A stretch of DNA of 64,000 bases, taken from NCBI GenBank assembly GCA_023052935.1, contig CM041297.1, positions 93,589,521 to 93,653,520 on the forward strand, given 5' to 3'. This DNA comes from Piezodorus guildinii. Lineage: Eukaryota > Arthropoda > Insecta > Hemiptera > Pentatomidae. Shown piece after piece: positions 31,735 through 42,320 of the stretch. The notes beneath the pieces were generated by a model that saw only the letters and a list, made by a program, of their open reading frames with translations, made no database searches and was not told the origin of the DNA. The translations under genes and the position numbers were made by a program. How positions within the stretch are numbered: position 1 is the stretch's first letter; the number at the start of each line of letters is the position of its first letter.

Positions 31735-32400
31735 TAATAAAAACTACTTTCTTCTGGGACTATATCCCGTAAGAATAACAATAGTTTACACATAAGACAT
31801 ATAATATAATAAGTAACTATTAAAAAAAAATATATACGTCTAGTCGAGAAATCAATGAACTTAAATTTTATTTACAAATGGGAGAGGAAAAAATTTAACA
31901 CTAATAAAACCTGTATACACATATGTATAAAAAATATGGATAATAATAAAAAAAAAGAGAAGGAAAGAAAAGAAAAATGCTGAGAAAATTGATTAAAAAA
32001 AAGCAACTAATTATTCCACAGCGCTATGGTACAAAATAGATAATTATATCTTGCATTGAAATTAAGATTATTGAGTTGTAAATTCAGATTTGTTGTGGGA
32101 TGCTAAAAGATGTTGGAAAAGGTGGGATTTAAATGAGAGAAGGGAAGACGCATGGCGAATATGAGTAGGTAGAGAATTCCAGAGGTCTGCAGAGCGAATA
32201 TAAAATGAATGATCAAACGTTTTAGTTCTATGGGTGGAAAAGTAAAGGTCGGAATGGCGGGATCTAGTTTCAAGAGAGTGGACTGAGGATTTAAATTGTA
32301 AGATACTGTGAATGTATGGAGGGTGTTGATAGTTATTGGTTAAAGTATGATACGAGAAAATATAAGAAGATTGAGTGGTTATTGATTAGGAACAATTAGT
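31735..32400 (-). pseudogene. CR1-like LINE, ORF2 C-terminus and 3' UTR
   Basis: Translated on the minus strand, the stretch at about 32120-32330 reads RHSDLYFSTHRTKTFDHSF then ADLWNSLPTHIRHASSLLSF and KSHL. 'LWNSLP...' is the conserved C-terminal block of CR1/L2-type ORF2. The 3' UTR continues to about 31740, where it ends in a diverged form of the family terminus ('gggatatagtcccagaagaa'). 5'-truncated and dead. Confidence 0.75.
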
Positions 32401-32404
32401 TACA

Positions 32405-32815
32405 GATCATATTAGTTAAAAAACGCTGCAAATTATTACACAGTGGTTTATTTCCAAATAACAACATTAGAGTATAACTGTTTATATAGCTGTTAATAGA
32501 CAATTAAGTAATATGAAAAGCAATAATTCAAAGGATAATATCATATCACTACAGCTTTTTTTAAAACGCAATATATCAACTAGTTGTTAACCAATCTCAA
32601 TGATTTTTTTCATTTTGTTGAAAATTTATTTCTCTATCAAATGGCACTAAAGCAAAAAATAGTATTTTTTAAGCAAATTTTGGTATTTATTTGTTTATTA
32701 ATTAGGAGAAACGGATTTTTTTTTTGTTATTCGGATTCTACGCATCTTGAAAATTTTTTTTTGGTCAATTAAAAAGGTTCAATATTGAAAATAACAAACC
32801 AAAAGCATTTACAGG
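32405..32815 (+). repeat. Interspersed repeat, family Y
   Basis: Best-preserved partner of the copy at 13100-13470 over the whole length, ending in poly(T) and 'gaaaataacaaaccaaaag'. The open frame at 32584-32772 lies in the repeat and is not a gene. Confidence 0.7.
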
Positions 32816-32971
32816 ACTGCGTCACTATTTCCTTTTCTTTCGTTTTTCATTCAAATAAAATTTCCTGATTCCAGAAAATCTTACATTTTATCTTTATCAT
32901 CAATAATAACCGAGTTATCAGGGAATCACATTTATTATAATTTGTGGCTTGACCATATAAGATAATTTTTA

Positions 32972-33120
32972 AGCTGGTCCCCAGCCTGTGCGATGTCAGG
33001 TAATCACTCGTTAATGATCCCTATCCTAATAAAACCTGGATAGGCAAAATTTAGGACTCCCACTGTAGCGTCGTCTGATTAGCCATAGTAGCATAACATG
33101 ACGTTAAATAAAATAAATAA
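32972..33120 (+). repeat. SINE-A, 3' half
   Basis: 'gcctgtgcgatgtcaggtaa', 'aataaaacctggataggcaa', 'ggactcccactgtag', ending in 'gacgttaaataaaataaata'. The head and central part are missing. Confidence 0.82.
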
Positions 33121-33212
33121 AGATAATTTAAAAAAAAAAAATTCTCTTTGTTAATTGCGTTGTCTTCGATTTTTCTTTATCTTCGATAATATAATAGGGG
33201 ATGTATAATGGT

Positions 33213-33345
33213 CCCGAGCTGTAGAAAGTTAGGTACTCGTTAAAAATACATATCTGATCAAACCTGGACATGCAAACTTTAGAACTCCACTGCCATCATC
33301 TGATTAGTCACAGGAGCATAAAAGTGACGTTAATTCATAATATAA
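33213..33345 (+). repeat. SINE-A, diverged 3' half
   Basis: 'atggtcccgagct', 'aggtactcgttaaa', 'aaacctggacatgcaaactt' and 'gcataaaagtgacgtta' correspond to the SINE-A 3' half, more diverged than the copy 240 bases upstream. Confidence 0.75.
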
Positions 33346-33732
33346 TAAAATATTTATTTTAACATCTTCATTTACAACAAATAATTTGAAAACAAGCCAT
33401 TTTTTCCCATGCACTGTTAGGAACGTTTTGACATGTCCAAAGAGGCCTATTCAAAAGTATTGTAATTCAGCACAAAGTTACGTGGGCCACATTCACTTGA
33501 GACTAGAAGCACGTCGGATATACGTGATTAAGAGGCACAATGGAAATAAAGGAATGGCGATTGAAATGTTTGAAATATTACAGCTATATCCACTTTCAGG
33601 GCAATGGAGCGCGTCCAGTGAATAAAGTCACATTCTCACTAACGGGAAACTTCACATTCATTGTCAACTATTTTTTCATTTTTTAATCTACTTTAAATCA
33701 ATTACTGAGATAAAAAAAAAAATAATAAAATC
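33346..33732. other. No recognised gene
   Basis: A 79-codon plus-strand frame (33386-33625) ends at TAA. It has no family motif, signal peptide or splice signal I can support. Confidence 0.35.
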
Positions 33733-33868
33733 ATAGGCAAGATTTATTATTATTATTTTTTTTTCATGCGGTGTCTGATCCTAAAACTCAATACAATTTT
33801 TTCTCTATCTTTAAAAAAGTTTTAGGATCAGCACACCGCGATGAAAAAAAAAAAAATTATAATAAAAT
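33733..33868. repeat. Hairpin at the left edge of the tandem array
   Basis: Inverted repeat: 'aggcaagatttattatt' through 'gatcctaaaac' on the left pairs with 'gttttaggatcagcacaccg' through 'aaaatcttgcct' on the right, with a loop of about 30 bases. The left arm is an inverted copy of the junction between units of the array that follows. Confidence 0.85.
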
Positions 33869-35040
33869 CTTGCCTATTTATACGCTTGTTTATTTATTTA
33901 ACTACAGAACCGATTTTTTTTTTTTGTTAATCGGCACAAAAATACCAGGGCATCCGAGCATCCTAACTCCTAGATGTTGATATCCACCGATTAGTTTTAA
34001 AATGGCGACCGATTAAATATGGTTTAATGCAATAACTCAGTTATTTTTAAAGACGGAGAAAACATTTATAATAGAATTTTTTAACCATGAAACCGCGAAT
34101 CATTACAAAAAGTAAAAAATAAAAAATTGCAATTTCACTCATAAATATAACTCGGTTATTTTTTAAAGATAGAGAAAAAATTGTATTGAGTTTTAGGATC
34201 AGGACACCGCGATGAAAAAAAAAATAAATAAAATAAAATCTTGCCTATTTATACGCTTGTTTATTTATTAAACTACAGAACCGATTTTTTTTTTTTTTTA
34301 ATCGGCACAAAAATACCAGGGCATCCGAGCATCCTAACTCCTAGATGTTGATATCCACCGATTAGTTTTAAAATGGCGACCGATTAAATATGGTTTAATG
34401 CAATAACTCAGTTATTTTTAAAGACGGAGAAAACATTTATAATAGAATTTTTTAACCATGAAACCGCGAATCATTACAAAAAAATAAAAAATTGCAATTT
34501 CACTCATAAATATAACTCGGTTATTTTTTAAAGATAGAGAAAAAATTGTATTGAGTTTATAGGATCAGGACACCGCGATGAAAAAAAAAATAAATAAAAT
34601 AAAATCTTGCCTATTTATACGCTTGTTTATTTATTAAACTACAGAACCGATTTTTTTTTTTTTTTAATCGGCACAAAAATATCAGGGCATCCGACCATCC
34701 TAACTCCTAGATGTTGATATCCACCGATTAGTTTTAAAATGGCGACCGATTAAATATGGTTTAATGCAATAACACAGTTATTTTTAAAGACGGAGAAAAC
34801 ATTTATAATAGAGTTTTTTAACCATGAAACCGCGAATCATTACAAAAAAGTAAAAAAATAAAGAAATAAAAAATTGGAATTTCACCCATAAATATAACTC
34901 GGTTATTTTTTAAGATATAGAAAAAAATCTATGGAGTATCAGGATCAGGTCACTGCTATAAAAAAAAATTAAATAAAAAAAAAATAAAAAAAAAAGAAAA
35001 AAAAAGAAAGGAAATCTTGCCTATTTATACGCTTGTTTAT
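33869..35040 (+). repeat. Tandem array, about 366-bp unit, three full copies
   Basis: The block starting 'cttgcctatttatacgcttg' recurs at 33869, 34240, 34606 and 35016 (spacing 371, 366 and 410; the last copy is partial). Units one and two are nearly identical and the third is slightly diverged. Each unit carries family Y sequence ('gatgttgatatccaccgatt', 'taactcggttattttttaa') and internal short inverted repeats around poly(T) ('aaccgatt...aatcgg'). Confidence 0.92.
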
Positions 35041-35082
35041 TTATTTTCTACAAAACGGAAAAAGAATCATTGAATTCGGTTT

Positions 35083-35118
35083 AAGCCTACACGGTCTGTC
35101 GCGCCACCGAAAAAAAAT
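35083..35118 (+). repeat. SINE-C 3' terminus
   Basis: 'cctacacggtctgtcgcgcc' followed by 'accgaaaaaaa' matches the 3' end of the complete SINE-C at 4884-5170. Confidence 0.65.
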
Positions 35119-36600
35119 AAATACAAAGTACTGCATGAGAAAAATTGTATAATATAATTTAAAGAATATAATGCAGCAAAGATAACCAATAAGTGCAAGA
35201 AGCACTAGAACTCAATAAGTAAATATCAATAAGAGAAAACATTATCTAAAGTCGAATAAAATAAGTGTTACAGATAAACAAAAACGTTTAGTTAAATATA
35301 ATAAATTAATATTAGTATCCATTAGTGAAATAAAAAATGGAGATATTTAGTCAATTGCTTCCGATGTGTTGTATAACGATATGAGCTGGTTGATTAATGA
35401 TAAGAATATGGTGAGTATTTAATAAATTTAAAAGTGCAATAAGTCTAATTAAAGGAATAATCTAAAATAGTAAAAAAGGGTGAACAAAAGAAAATTTATA
35501 TCCCAAGAGAAATCAAAATTTTTATTATCAATTCAAAACCATTCTGCGGTGACTGAAGATTTAATTGTTTGTTAAAAACTACTAGAAATAGACTAAACAT
35601 GTAAAGAAAAATAAAACTGCACGATGTGCATTCTTTTTAAATTTCAATTATATATGTATATATTTTCTAGAATTTACATAGGGACATTTTAATGTAAGAA
35701 ATAGAACAAATAATATACAACTGACCGTTAGTTTCTTATTCGATAGATGTAAAGATATAAATTATTTCAATAAATGTGTAATTAATGTATATTCAATTAT
35801 TGTATATGCATTCATCAACAAATTTACAAACTAAAAACCTCTTTAACAGAATCATAAAAGTAAATATTTCAAAAATTATATAACTTTTAATTCGCTACTT
35901 TATCAATTTATGTTCAACCTTCTAGAAATGCAAATCTAATTTTTTATTGTCTATTTTTCACATCAGCTTTGTTTCGTAATTATTCAGTAACAAAATAAAT
36001 GTTATCTAATTTTATTTAGATAATAGTTTACATATAGAATATATATTATAAATATTCACATAATTTATAACAGAATCACTGTAAATTATGGAATACTACT
36101 AATTTTAGAACAAAACCTCTTAGCTATGCTGCTAGATTTCATAGTAACATTACGGATAACATTCCTAAGACAATATGTAATAAGGAAAAATGAATAGAGA
36201 TATACAAATGTCTTCCAAACATGTCAAATGCTTTTTCATAATTTTTTCGTGTATGGATGAATAATAATCAATAATCCAAAGACATTCATTTTTCTATGAG
36301 AAAATCTACAAATCGAAAAAATAAATCTACAGGAAAACTAGTTTGCAAATACGTTTTACATAGATGCTAGATTTTCCGTCTACTTTTTGGTAAAATAGGA
36401 TAAAACATTCTAAGAAAGAAAGAAAGAGAAAAATAATTTGCGCTAAGGAAACCTTATACTAATCAAGTTCTATCTAACATGTTATGAATTGGGGATATGG
36501 AAAAATCAATAAATAAATAAAATCAATATACGATTAATGTTATTAGGTGTTCAGACCCGTCACATGAATTGGAATAAATAAATATCCAACATAAGAAGGA
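35119..36600. other. No recognised gene
   Basis: Very AT-rich. No open frame above background, no repeat that I can match elsewhere in the window. Confidence 0.4.
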
Positions 36601-37357
36601 AAATCTGGTGCGGGCAACACACGACTTCAGTCAGTTTTATTATTATCAGTTAGTTTTATGGTCATTTCACCACTCTCTATTAACTTTTAAAAGCTTGTGT
36701 ATGAGATAATATTTTTTCTAAAATCTTTAGCTTTCCAACGGTATATAATGCATGTATATTACTGCTCTTATGTACAAAAAGGAAAAATTGCATTAAAAAA
36801 AATATTTTTTCTGTTTTCTCCTTTAGTTGGGAATCGAATTTATTCAATTTATATATTTACCTGTTTTTCATCAGCGTTAACAAGATGATATAGTTATTAT
36901 TATTGAATCTACAAAATTAAAGGTACTTTAGAGGAAAAAATTTAAAATATCGGCATTTAAGTCCTGTCAGACCATTTTAATCAGAATAAAACCTACATGA
37001 TATTAAAACCCATTAAATTTTACATCGATATAGCGAGTTTAATCAAAATCGTCGAAACCGTTTTCGAGAAAATCGAAAAAAGGTGCAAAATGCATGGTGT
37101 AAAGTGCCTCTTCTGGTAAGCTCATTTTGATGAAAAAAGTTTTGTCACGTCTCGGACTTTTAGTTGTCTTAAATATGATATTTCAGTTTCATAGGACTTA
37201 CCGTTTCCGCCCGGGAGTTACCACACACACACACACACACACACACAGACCTTTTTGCGGGACTTGGTTATTTGGACTCAGGGGACTCTAAAACGTGTAT
37301 TTCCGTTGAAAACTGGAATTCGAAAATTTACTATATATAGTAAGTGAAAGTAAAAAA
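36601..37357 (+). repeat. Repeat family R copy
   Basis: Starts 'aatctggtgcgggcaacaca', ends at 'ctatatatagtaagtgaaag'. A (CA)n tract of about 12 units lies at 37225-37247. The region after the terminal 5' block is internally deleted by about 150 bp compared with the copy at 51406. Confidence 0.82.
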
Positions 37358-37364
37358 TAACTAA

Positions 37365-37700
37365 CGAATTAAGTTACCTCTCAAAATTTGAAGACTTACG
37401 TTTCAAGATAAGTAGAACCCGAATAACGAATAAAAAAAAACCGTTTCTCCACGGCCCGCGACATTTCTACGAAACTACTGACCAATTTTTTTAAATAAGC
37501 CATAAAAATACTAGGGCATGCAAAGATGATCGTAACACCTAGACGTTGATATCAGCTGGTTATTTTTAAAATTGCGGTCGATTGAAAGTGATAATTGATT
37601 CGGAACTAGCAAAGATACGAGTATAGCGTTTTGAAATTAGCAGCGATGATATTCCATTTTCCTTTGAATTATTTATAGCTTTTCATATTAGTTAATTTTC
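37365..37700 (-). repeat. Interspersed repeat, family Y (inverted)
   Basis: Reverse-complement match to about 560-750 ('gacgttgatatcagctggtt', 'atgcaaagatgatcgtaaca', 'acgtttcaagataagtagaa'). Confidence 0.6.
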
Positions 37701-37918
37701 ATATTTGCTATGAATAGCTCAGCGAGACTAGTTCGAACAAAAAAAATTAATAATATTGAAAATTGGACTAAACTAAAGACAGACTTATTTAAGCAAGATT
37801 TCAACAATTGGAAGAATGCAGATTTAAAACAAATTTGGGAGATTTCAAAATAAATGATTAGGTTATTTTGCGATTTCAGCAAATGTGAAAAACTAAATGT
37901 ACTCCAGAAATTACTTAC

Positions 37919-38076
37919 CTTCAATAATTAAATCATATGGTGGAAGATAATAATATTTGGCCTCATCAGCTGGCGGTATTGGACTGTGATAGAGCACGGA
38001 GATGACGTGATTCGCCGCTAATGGTGAAGAGAGGTCAAATCGACGATTAGAGCTTCCGAGTGTCGTAGAGGCAACT
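37919..38076 (-). CDS. Internal coding exon, unrecognised protein
   Basis: On the minus strand the acceptor 'gtttactttcccaatag' ends at 38077 and the donor GAAG|GTAAGT lies at 37919/37918. Of the three frames only one is open over all 158 bases: one base, 52 codons, one base (phase 2 in, phase 1 out). The peptide begins VASTTLGSSNRRFDL and contains SSPLAANHVISVLYHSPIPP, then ADEAKYYYLPPYDLIIE. Mixed composition, balanced codons and a single open frame argue for real coding sequence. I do not recognise the family. No partner exon upstream was found. A phase-compatible short exon lies at 29673-29722. The gene cannot be the same reading unit as the signal-peptide gene at 8.7 kb unless that start is alternative. 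Confidence 0.65.
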
Positions 38077-38171
38077 CTATTGGGAAAGTAAACAGTTCAA
38101 TCTACCCCATTAATAATATGAAGGGTGAGCATTCTCTTTTCTTATCATGGTCCTAATATTTATTTTGTTTT

Positions 38172-38527
38172 AATGTTTGTAAGACATATTTGTTGTCCAA
38201 TCCCAAAAGGAATTGATTTATCTTTATACTTAACAACATTTCGGCCTCTAGGGCCTTCCTCAAGTAACTATCATACATATTTTCTACAAATAATGTTCCA
38301 CCACTTCATCAGCAGTGTTAATAATATGCAAAAACACAAATAGATCAGTCGTGCATGGAAGCCCTATAGAATGGACGATGTTGATGTGTGAAAACAGACG
38401 AAGCGGTAAAAAATTATGTGGAAAATAAGCACGATAGATACTCGAGGATGGCCCTAGAGGCCGAAACGTAAATTATGAAAATAAATTAATTTTTTGGAGG
38501 ATTGGACAAAAATATATCTAACAAGCA
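38172..38527. mobile_element. Small inverted-repeat element, about 355 bp
   Basis: The outer blocks are inverted copies of each other. Left (38172-38265): 'tttgttgtccaatcc ... atttcggcctctagggcc'. Right (38441-38527): 'gaggatggccctagaggccg ... ggattggacaaa'. A loop of about 175 bases separates them. The inner ends carry the hairpin GGCC-CTAGA-GGCC followed by GAAAC or GAAAT. Possibly a foldback MITE or a pair of inverted element ends. Confidence 0.65.
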
Positions 38528-38639
38528 TTTTTTTTTTTTTTTATTAAGTTATATTTACTCATTATTGAATATATATGCATAAAACATACACATTAGACCA
38601 TGAAGAGTTTTAAACATCTTAGGTGATGCACTGCTAAAA

Positions 38640-39008
38640 CTGACGTAGTTCTGTGTTATTAATTTTATTATTACGTCAGTTTTAAGTTGACAGGACCGCT
38701 AAAGATCTTGCAGCCCAATAATTGGGAAGAGCCGTAAGCACTCGTATTTCCTTCGCTTCAGTCACCTTCTTCCCCAATCCACGCGTAAAATCCTAGTCTT
38801 CTCACTCATTTTCTCCCACTTGCACTACGGCTGTGTGGTGTACGGTGGCCTCTGTATGGTACTTGAGAACAGAGTGAAGTTTATCATAAATTGTTTTTGA
38901 AGATTTGTTTTTGGTGCCTCGAGACGGTCTCACGTGAATCACCTCTATGCCGAGTCTAAGTAGATCCTCCCCTCCACACGCAGACCGTACTTCCTTGAGT
39001 CATCTCTT
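38640..39008 (+). pseudogene. CR1-like reverse-transcriptase fragment
   Basis: Translation gives LPQSTRKILVFSLIFSHLHY then YGCVVYGGL, a LENRVKFIINCF-like block, and RFVFGASRRSHVNHLY..., the 'thumb' region seen after the catalytic domain in CR1-type LINEs. Stops interrupt it. The 3' UTR-like segment at 40160-40507 could be its displaced end, separated by a minus-strand RTE-like fragment. Confidence 0.65.
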
Positions 39009-39009
39009 T

Positions 39010-39890
39010 AATAATAATAATAGGCTTAACGAATCCGAAGGTTCAATGCCGATACCACCAAACTCCGCCTGCAGAGACTCGTCCAATGTTCACCGTTCAA
39101 GCCCAAGCTCCCGAGATCAGCCTTAACGCAATCCTCCCATCGGCACTTCGGTCTACCTTTCGGACGCCAACCAGTCGGATCAGCGAATACCAACATTCTC
39201 TGAATCCGTTCCTCACCTTGCCCAACAACGTTACTCGCCCATTTGAGTCTCCGCGATGCTATCAACACAATTAAATTCACATGGTACAATCTCCGCAATT
39301 CCGCGTTGCGCAACCTTCTAAACCCCCAGTAGCCTCATCTCTCTTCAGACGAAATACTTTTCGCAGTACCTTATTTTCGAAAACCTTAAGCCGTTGTTCA
39401 TCCTTCAAAGTAAGCGGCCACGTTTCACATCCGTAAAGAACCGTCGAAAGAATAATAGTTTTATAAATTCTAACCTTTAGGTTTTTAGACAGAAGCCGCG
39501 AGCTAAATAATTTAGCAACTGTATAATAACACGCATTTCCCACCTTTAACAGGGACTTTATTTCTTCCTGGATTTCATTTTTTCTTGTTATCATTGAACC
39601 TAAATACTTGAATTTCTCTACGTGTTCAAAAATGTGACCTGAAATATTAATATCATCAAGATCGCCACCATTTCTGCTACTAATCATATATTTCGTCTTA
39701 TGGTATTTAATTCGAGACCTATTTGTTTACCGGTTTTTATTAACACACTTGTATTTAGTTGTATGGTTTTCGTGTCTTCACCTAGCAGTACTAAATCATC
39801 GGCATACCCCAATACCGGAATCTTATCACCAATATTTAAACCTTTCTCAGTACATGTAACATCTAATTTTCAACTTGCGGCATGATTCCC
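39010..39890 (-). pseudogene. RTE-like LINE ORF2, 3' half (frameshifted)
   Basis: The minus strand encodes GYADDLVLLGEDTK (the catalytic YADD codons lie at 39795-39806), then after a frameshift KFKYLGSMITRKNEIQEEIK, YKTIILSTVLYGCETWPLTL and KVLRKVFRLKRDE. After another shift it reads ASRRLKWASNVVGQG and GWRPKGRPKCRWEDCVKADL. This order (YADD, YLGS, LYGCETW, LRW..HV, RGRP..RW) is that of the RTE-type endonuclease/reverse transcriptase C-terminal half. Two frameshifts and 5' truncation make it inactive. It lies opposite in strand to the flanking CR1-like sequence and may be nested in it. Confidence 0.8.
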
Positions 39891-40159
39891 CTGAAGCAGT
39901 CCCCACCCGGAGACCTGAACGGAGGACTAGTGAGTCATTTCTCTACCAAACGATAAAATCCCAGCATCCTTCCTATAACCACAGGCTCCAACAATTTAAA
40001 TCCTTTGTCCTTCGATCGATCCTTTCTTGCCCGTTCCACTGCATTCTGGAATTCCACTCCTTCCAATATACGTTGTGCTTCTTTGTTATCCACATTCAAA
40101 ATATCTCCTTTTCCAGCACCTATTATCCCTAACAGACGCTTTTGATTAATCATCAATCA
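39891..40159 (-). other. Unassigned open frame beside the RTE-like fragment
   Basis: A 73-codon minus frame (39935-40156) starts MMINQKRLLGIIGAGKGDIL and contains ARKDRSKDKGFKLLEP. It is rich in Lys, Glu and Asp and is GC-neutral, but has no motif I know and does not fit the RTE order. It could be part of an unrecognised element. Confidence 0.3.
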
Positions 40160-40293
40160 TAATGACTGAAAGCTTATTTTTATTACTTTTGGTTTGTTTA
40201 AATTTTGCATAACATTAATTGTTTTTATTTTCTCATTCTATTGTACTTATTATTTTATTTATTTTTTGTTATTTGCATGTATATATGTAAATG

Positions 40294-40340
<47 letters not shown>

Positions 40341-40507
40341 TTTTTTTTTTTTTTAATATACTTTACCTATGTAAATAATTAAGTTTGTAAAAAGTTCAAT
40401 ATATTTTATGTATTCTGGCCAGAAGTGCTATCTTTATTAGTAACATTAATGTTATTGTTAAGGGTCTATGTCCCAGAATAATGTCATTTTCTATTCCATT
40501 CTATTCT
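40160..40507 (+). repeat. CR1-like LINE 3' UTR and tail
   Basis: T-rich sequence with a (TA)n tract (40299-40335), then 'ggccagaagtg', 'gttattgttaagggtctatg' and 'tcccagaataatgtca', ending in '(ttcta)n'. Same terminus as 11540-11612 and the inverse at 61860. Confidence 0.7.
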
Positions 40508-40539
40508 AAATAGTCGAGTGTCTCAAGAAATTAGTCAGA

Positions 40540-40760
40540 GTTGGAATTTCTTATGTCCTTGATGACAGGGGATATGTGAAGATGCTATCTGCTGCCCATG
40601 ACATAAGGAACGTATAGTGTTATCTACTACTCCAGTCCTATGAAGATGCTGCTGAAGATAGTCATGCCTCAGGGAGCCTTCTGAAGTAGGCAACCGTTTC
40701 CTTCCGAGACAAAGACATCATTATGCAATCTTCATTTAAAAGGGATTACCATTGATTCCC
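40540..40760 (-). pseudogene. Decayed LINE C-terminal fragment
   Basis: The minus-strand translation contains GSLRHDYLQQHLHRTGVVDN then IRSLC, like the segment after RNase H in several LINEs ('L..HL...G......CRLC'). Short and degenerate; class uncertain. Confidence 0.4.
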
Positions 40761-40957
40761 TTCTATTGTGTTATAACATATGAAATGACCGATTTTCGAA
40801 ATATTAATCTTCATAGCGGATCACAGCGTTATCTGTTGATTCCTAGCAAAATATTAACCATCTGTAATAAAATCCTCTATTTGTTGTTTTTTTTCAAAGA
40901 AGTCATATAGATTTTAGTTATTAATTAAAGTAGTTAGACATTCAAGTTCCACACCCC

Positions 40958-41220
40958 CTATATTCCCTGCTGACTACCACTTTTTATAGAGTATGGGCAA
41001 TGTTTTTGGCGATGTAAATTGTTATCAATGACAAAAAATACGTTTTCTGAAATTATTGCAACACGGGAATCAAACTTTTTCAAATCTAGGATAGAATATT
41101 CAAAGCCGTTGGTAGAAGGGTATCGAAAATGATGGTACATATCTTTGAAACAAATATGTATTAGATTTGAAGTCATTTCATGGGTTACAACCCAATATAA
41201 AATTTACCTTCTAAATAGAA
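40958..41220 (-). other. Unassigned open frame
   Basis: A 72-codon minus frame (41176-40958) begins MTSNLIHICFKDMYHHFRYP and contains FDSRVAIISENVFFVIDNN. Composition looks more protein-like than the AT-driven frames nearby. There is no clear in-frame acceptor (an in-frame TAA follows the nearest one), and I know no matching family. It could be a decayed transposon piece or an exon. Confidence 0.25.
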
Positions 41221-41580
41221 ATACATATAATTAATAATTTATAAAATAATCCATATTTATCCCATCGAGCTCTTATTATTTATTAATGTTGCATAAATTA
41301 ATTTATTAAAAAGCCTATAACGCTAAAGGCCGTTTGCAAAACATCACATATTATTTCAAATACAAGTCCTAAATTTAAAACATTATAGGTATATACTTAT
41401 AAAGAAGCAACTGGCAATTTATGATGAGTGGGTGTTCTGGGTCGCTAAAAAAAATTTCTAATTTTCTATAATGAATGAAAAAAAGTTATCTTTTATGAAT
41501 AAAAGAATTTTTTATTGATAATATTTTATTTTTATTTTTTAAATGATTTTGCACCTGTCTTGAAAATTATACGACATTTA

Positions 41581-41995
41581 AAAATGGTCAATTATAAAGG
41601 CCGAAAGATTATAAAATTATTGAATATTTAATACATTAATAAAAGTTTGTTGTAGTGATGGGACAATAATCTACGGATCTTTAGGTCCGGGTTCGAACCC
41701 GGCAGTGGGAGAATTATTATTCTTTTATTCAATGAAATGAATGAAAAAATGGTTAAAAAAAAGTTAATAATAAACGATTTTTTTGTATATAATGATTGTG
41801 GACCGTATTGGAAGTAATGTGATATTTTAAAATGGTCAATTATGAAGGCCGAAAGATTATAAAAGTAATACTATTAAATACATTAATAAAAGGATTTCTA
41901 GTGATGGAGCAATAGTTTACTGATCTTCAGGTTCCGGGTTCGAATCCCGGCAATGGTAGAATTATTTATTCTGTTATTTCAGCTGTGGATCGACC
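41581..41995 (+). repeat. Tandem duplication with tRNA-like B boxes
   Basis: Two copies offset by 248 bases, each beginning 'aaaatggtcaattat.aagg' (41581 and 41829) and each holding a tRNA-like segment: 'ccgggttcgaacccggcag' at 41688-41706 and 'ccgggttcgaatcccggcaa' at 41934-41953. The second continues with the SINE-B body start 'cagctgtggatcgacccttg'. The heads lack a full cloverleaf. Confidence 0.7.
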
Positions 41996-42044
41996 CTTGG
42001 GTAATTCTAATTATGCAAATAAATTAATCTTTCTTAGTCACTAC

Positions 42045-42320
42045 TGAGGGAGCGGCGTGGTCTAGTGGATAGAGCGCTAGTCTGCAGTGCTCCGGGTCCT
42101 GGGTTCGAATTCCGGCTGTGGCGGAATATTATTTATTCTGTTATTTCAGCTGTGGATCGACCCTTGGGTATGGAAACCCTCCTGGGGCACACCCAGCCTC
42201 TATAAAGTGGATACCCAAACATTGGAGAGATTATCTAGGCCTAATCCCCTCCTTGCACGACCTTGGCTGTGAAAAAGTATGATTCTCAATAAGTACTGAA
42301 CGCAAGGCTACAGAACCCTT
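42045..42320 (+). mobile_element. SINE-B, tRNA-derived copy
   Basis: The tRNA-like head (42048-42124) has A-box TGGTCTAGTGG and B-box GGTTCGAATTCC. The body 'gctgtggatcgacccttggg', 'ggaaaccctcctggggcaca' and 'ttgcacgaccttggctgtg' also occurs at 1385-1600. The head resembles an unpaired, decayed tRNA rather than a functional gene because it runs directly into the SINE body. Confidence 0.8.

Noticed and set aside
38234..38470. Genuine hammerhead ribozyme
   Set aside because: The CUGANGA box has an extra base, the first pair of the middle stem is not formed cleanly, and I found no GUH site with stems I and III. Kept only as a motif resemblance.
42048..42124. Possible functional tRNA gene
   Set aside because: A- and B-boxes are present, but the sequence runs straight into a repeated SINE body and the arms do not pair well, so it is a SINE head.
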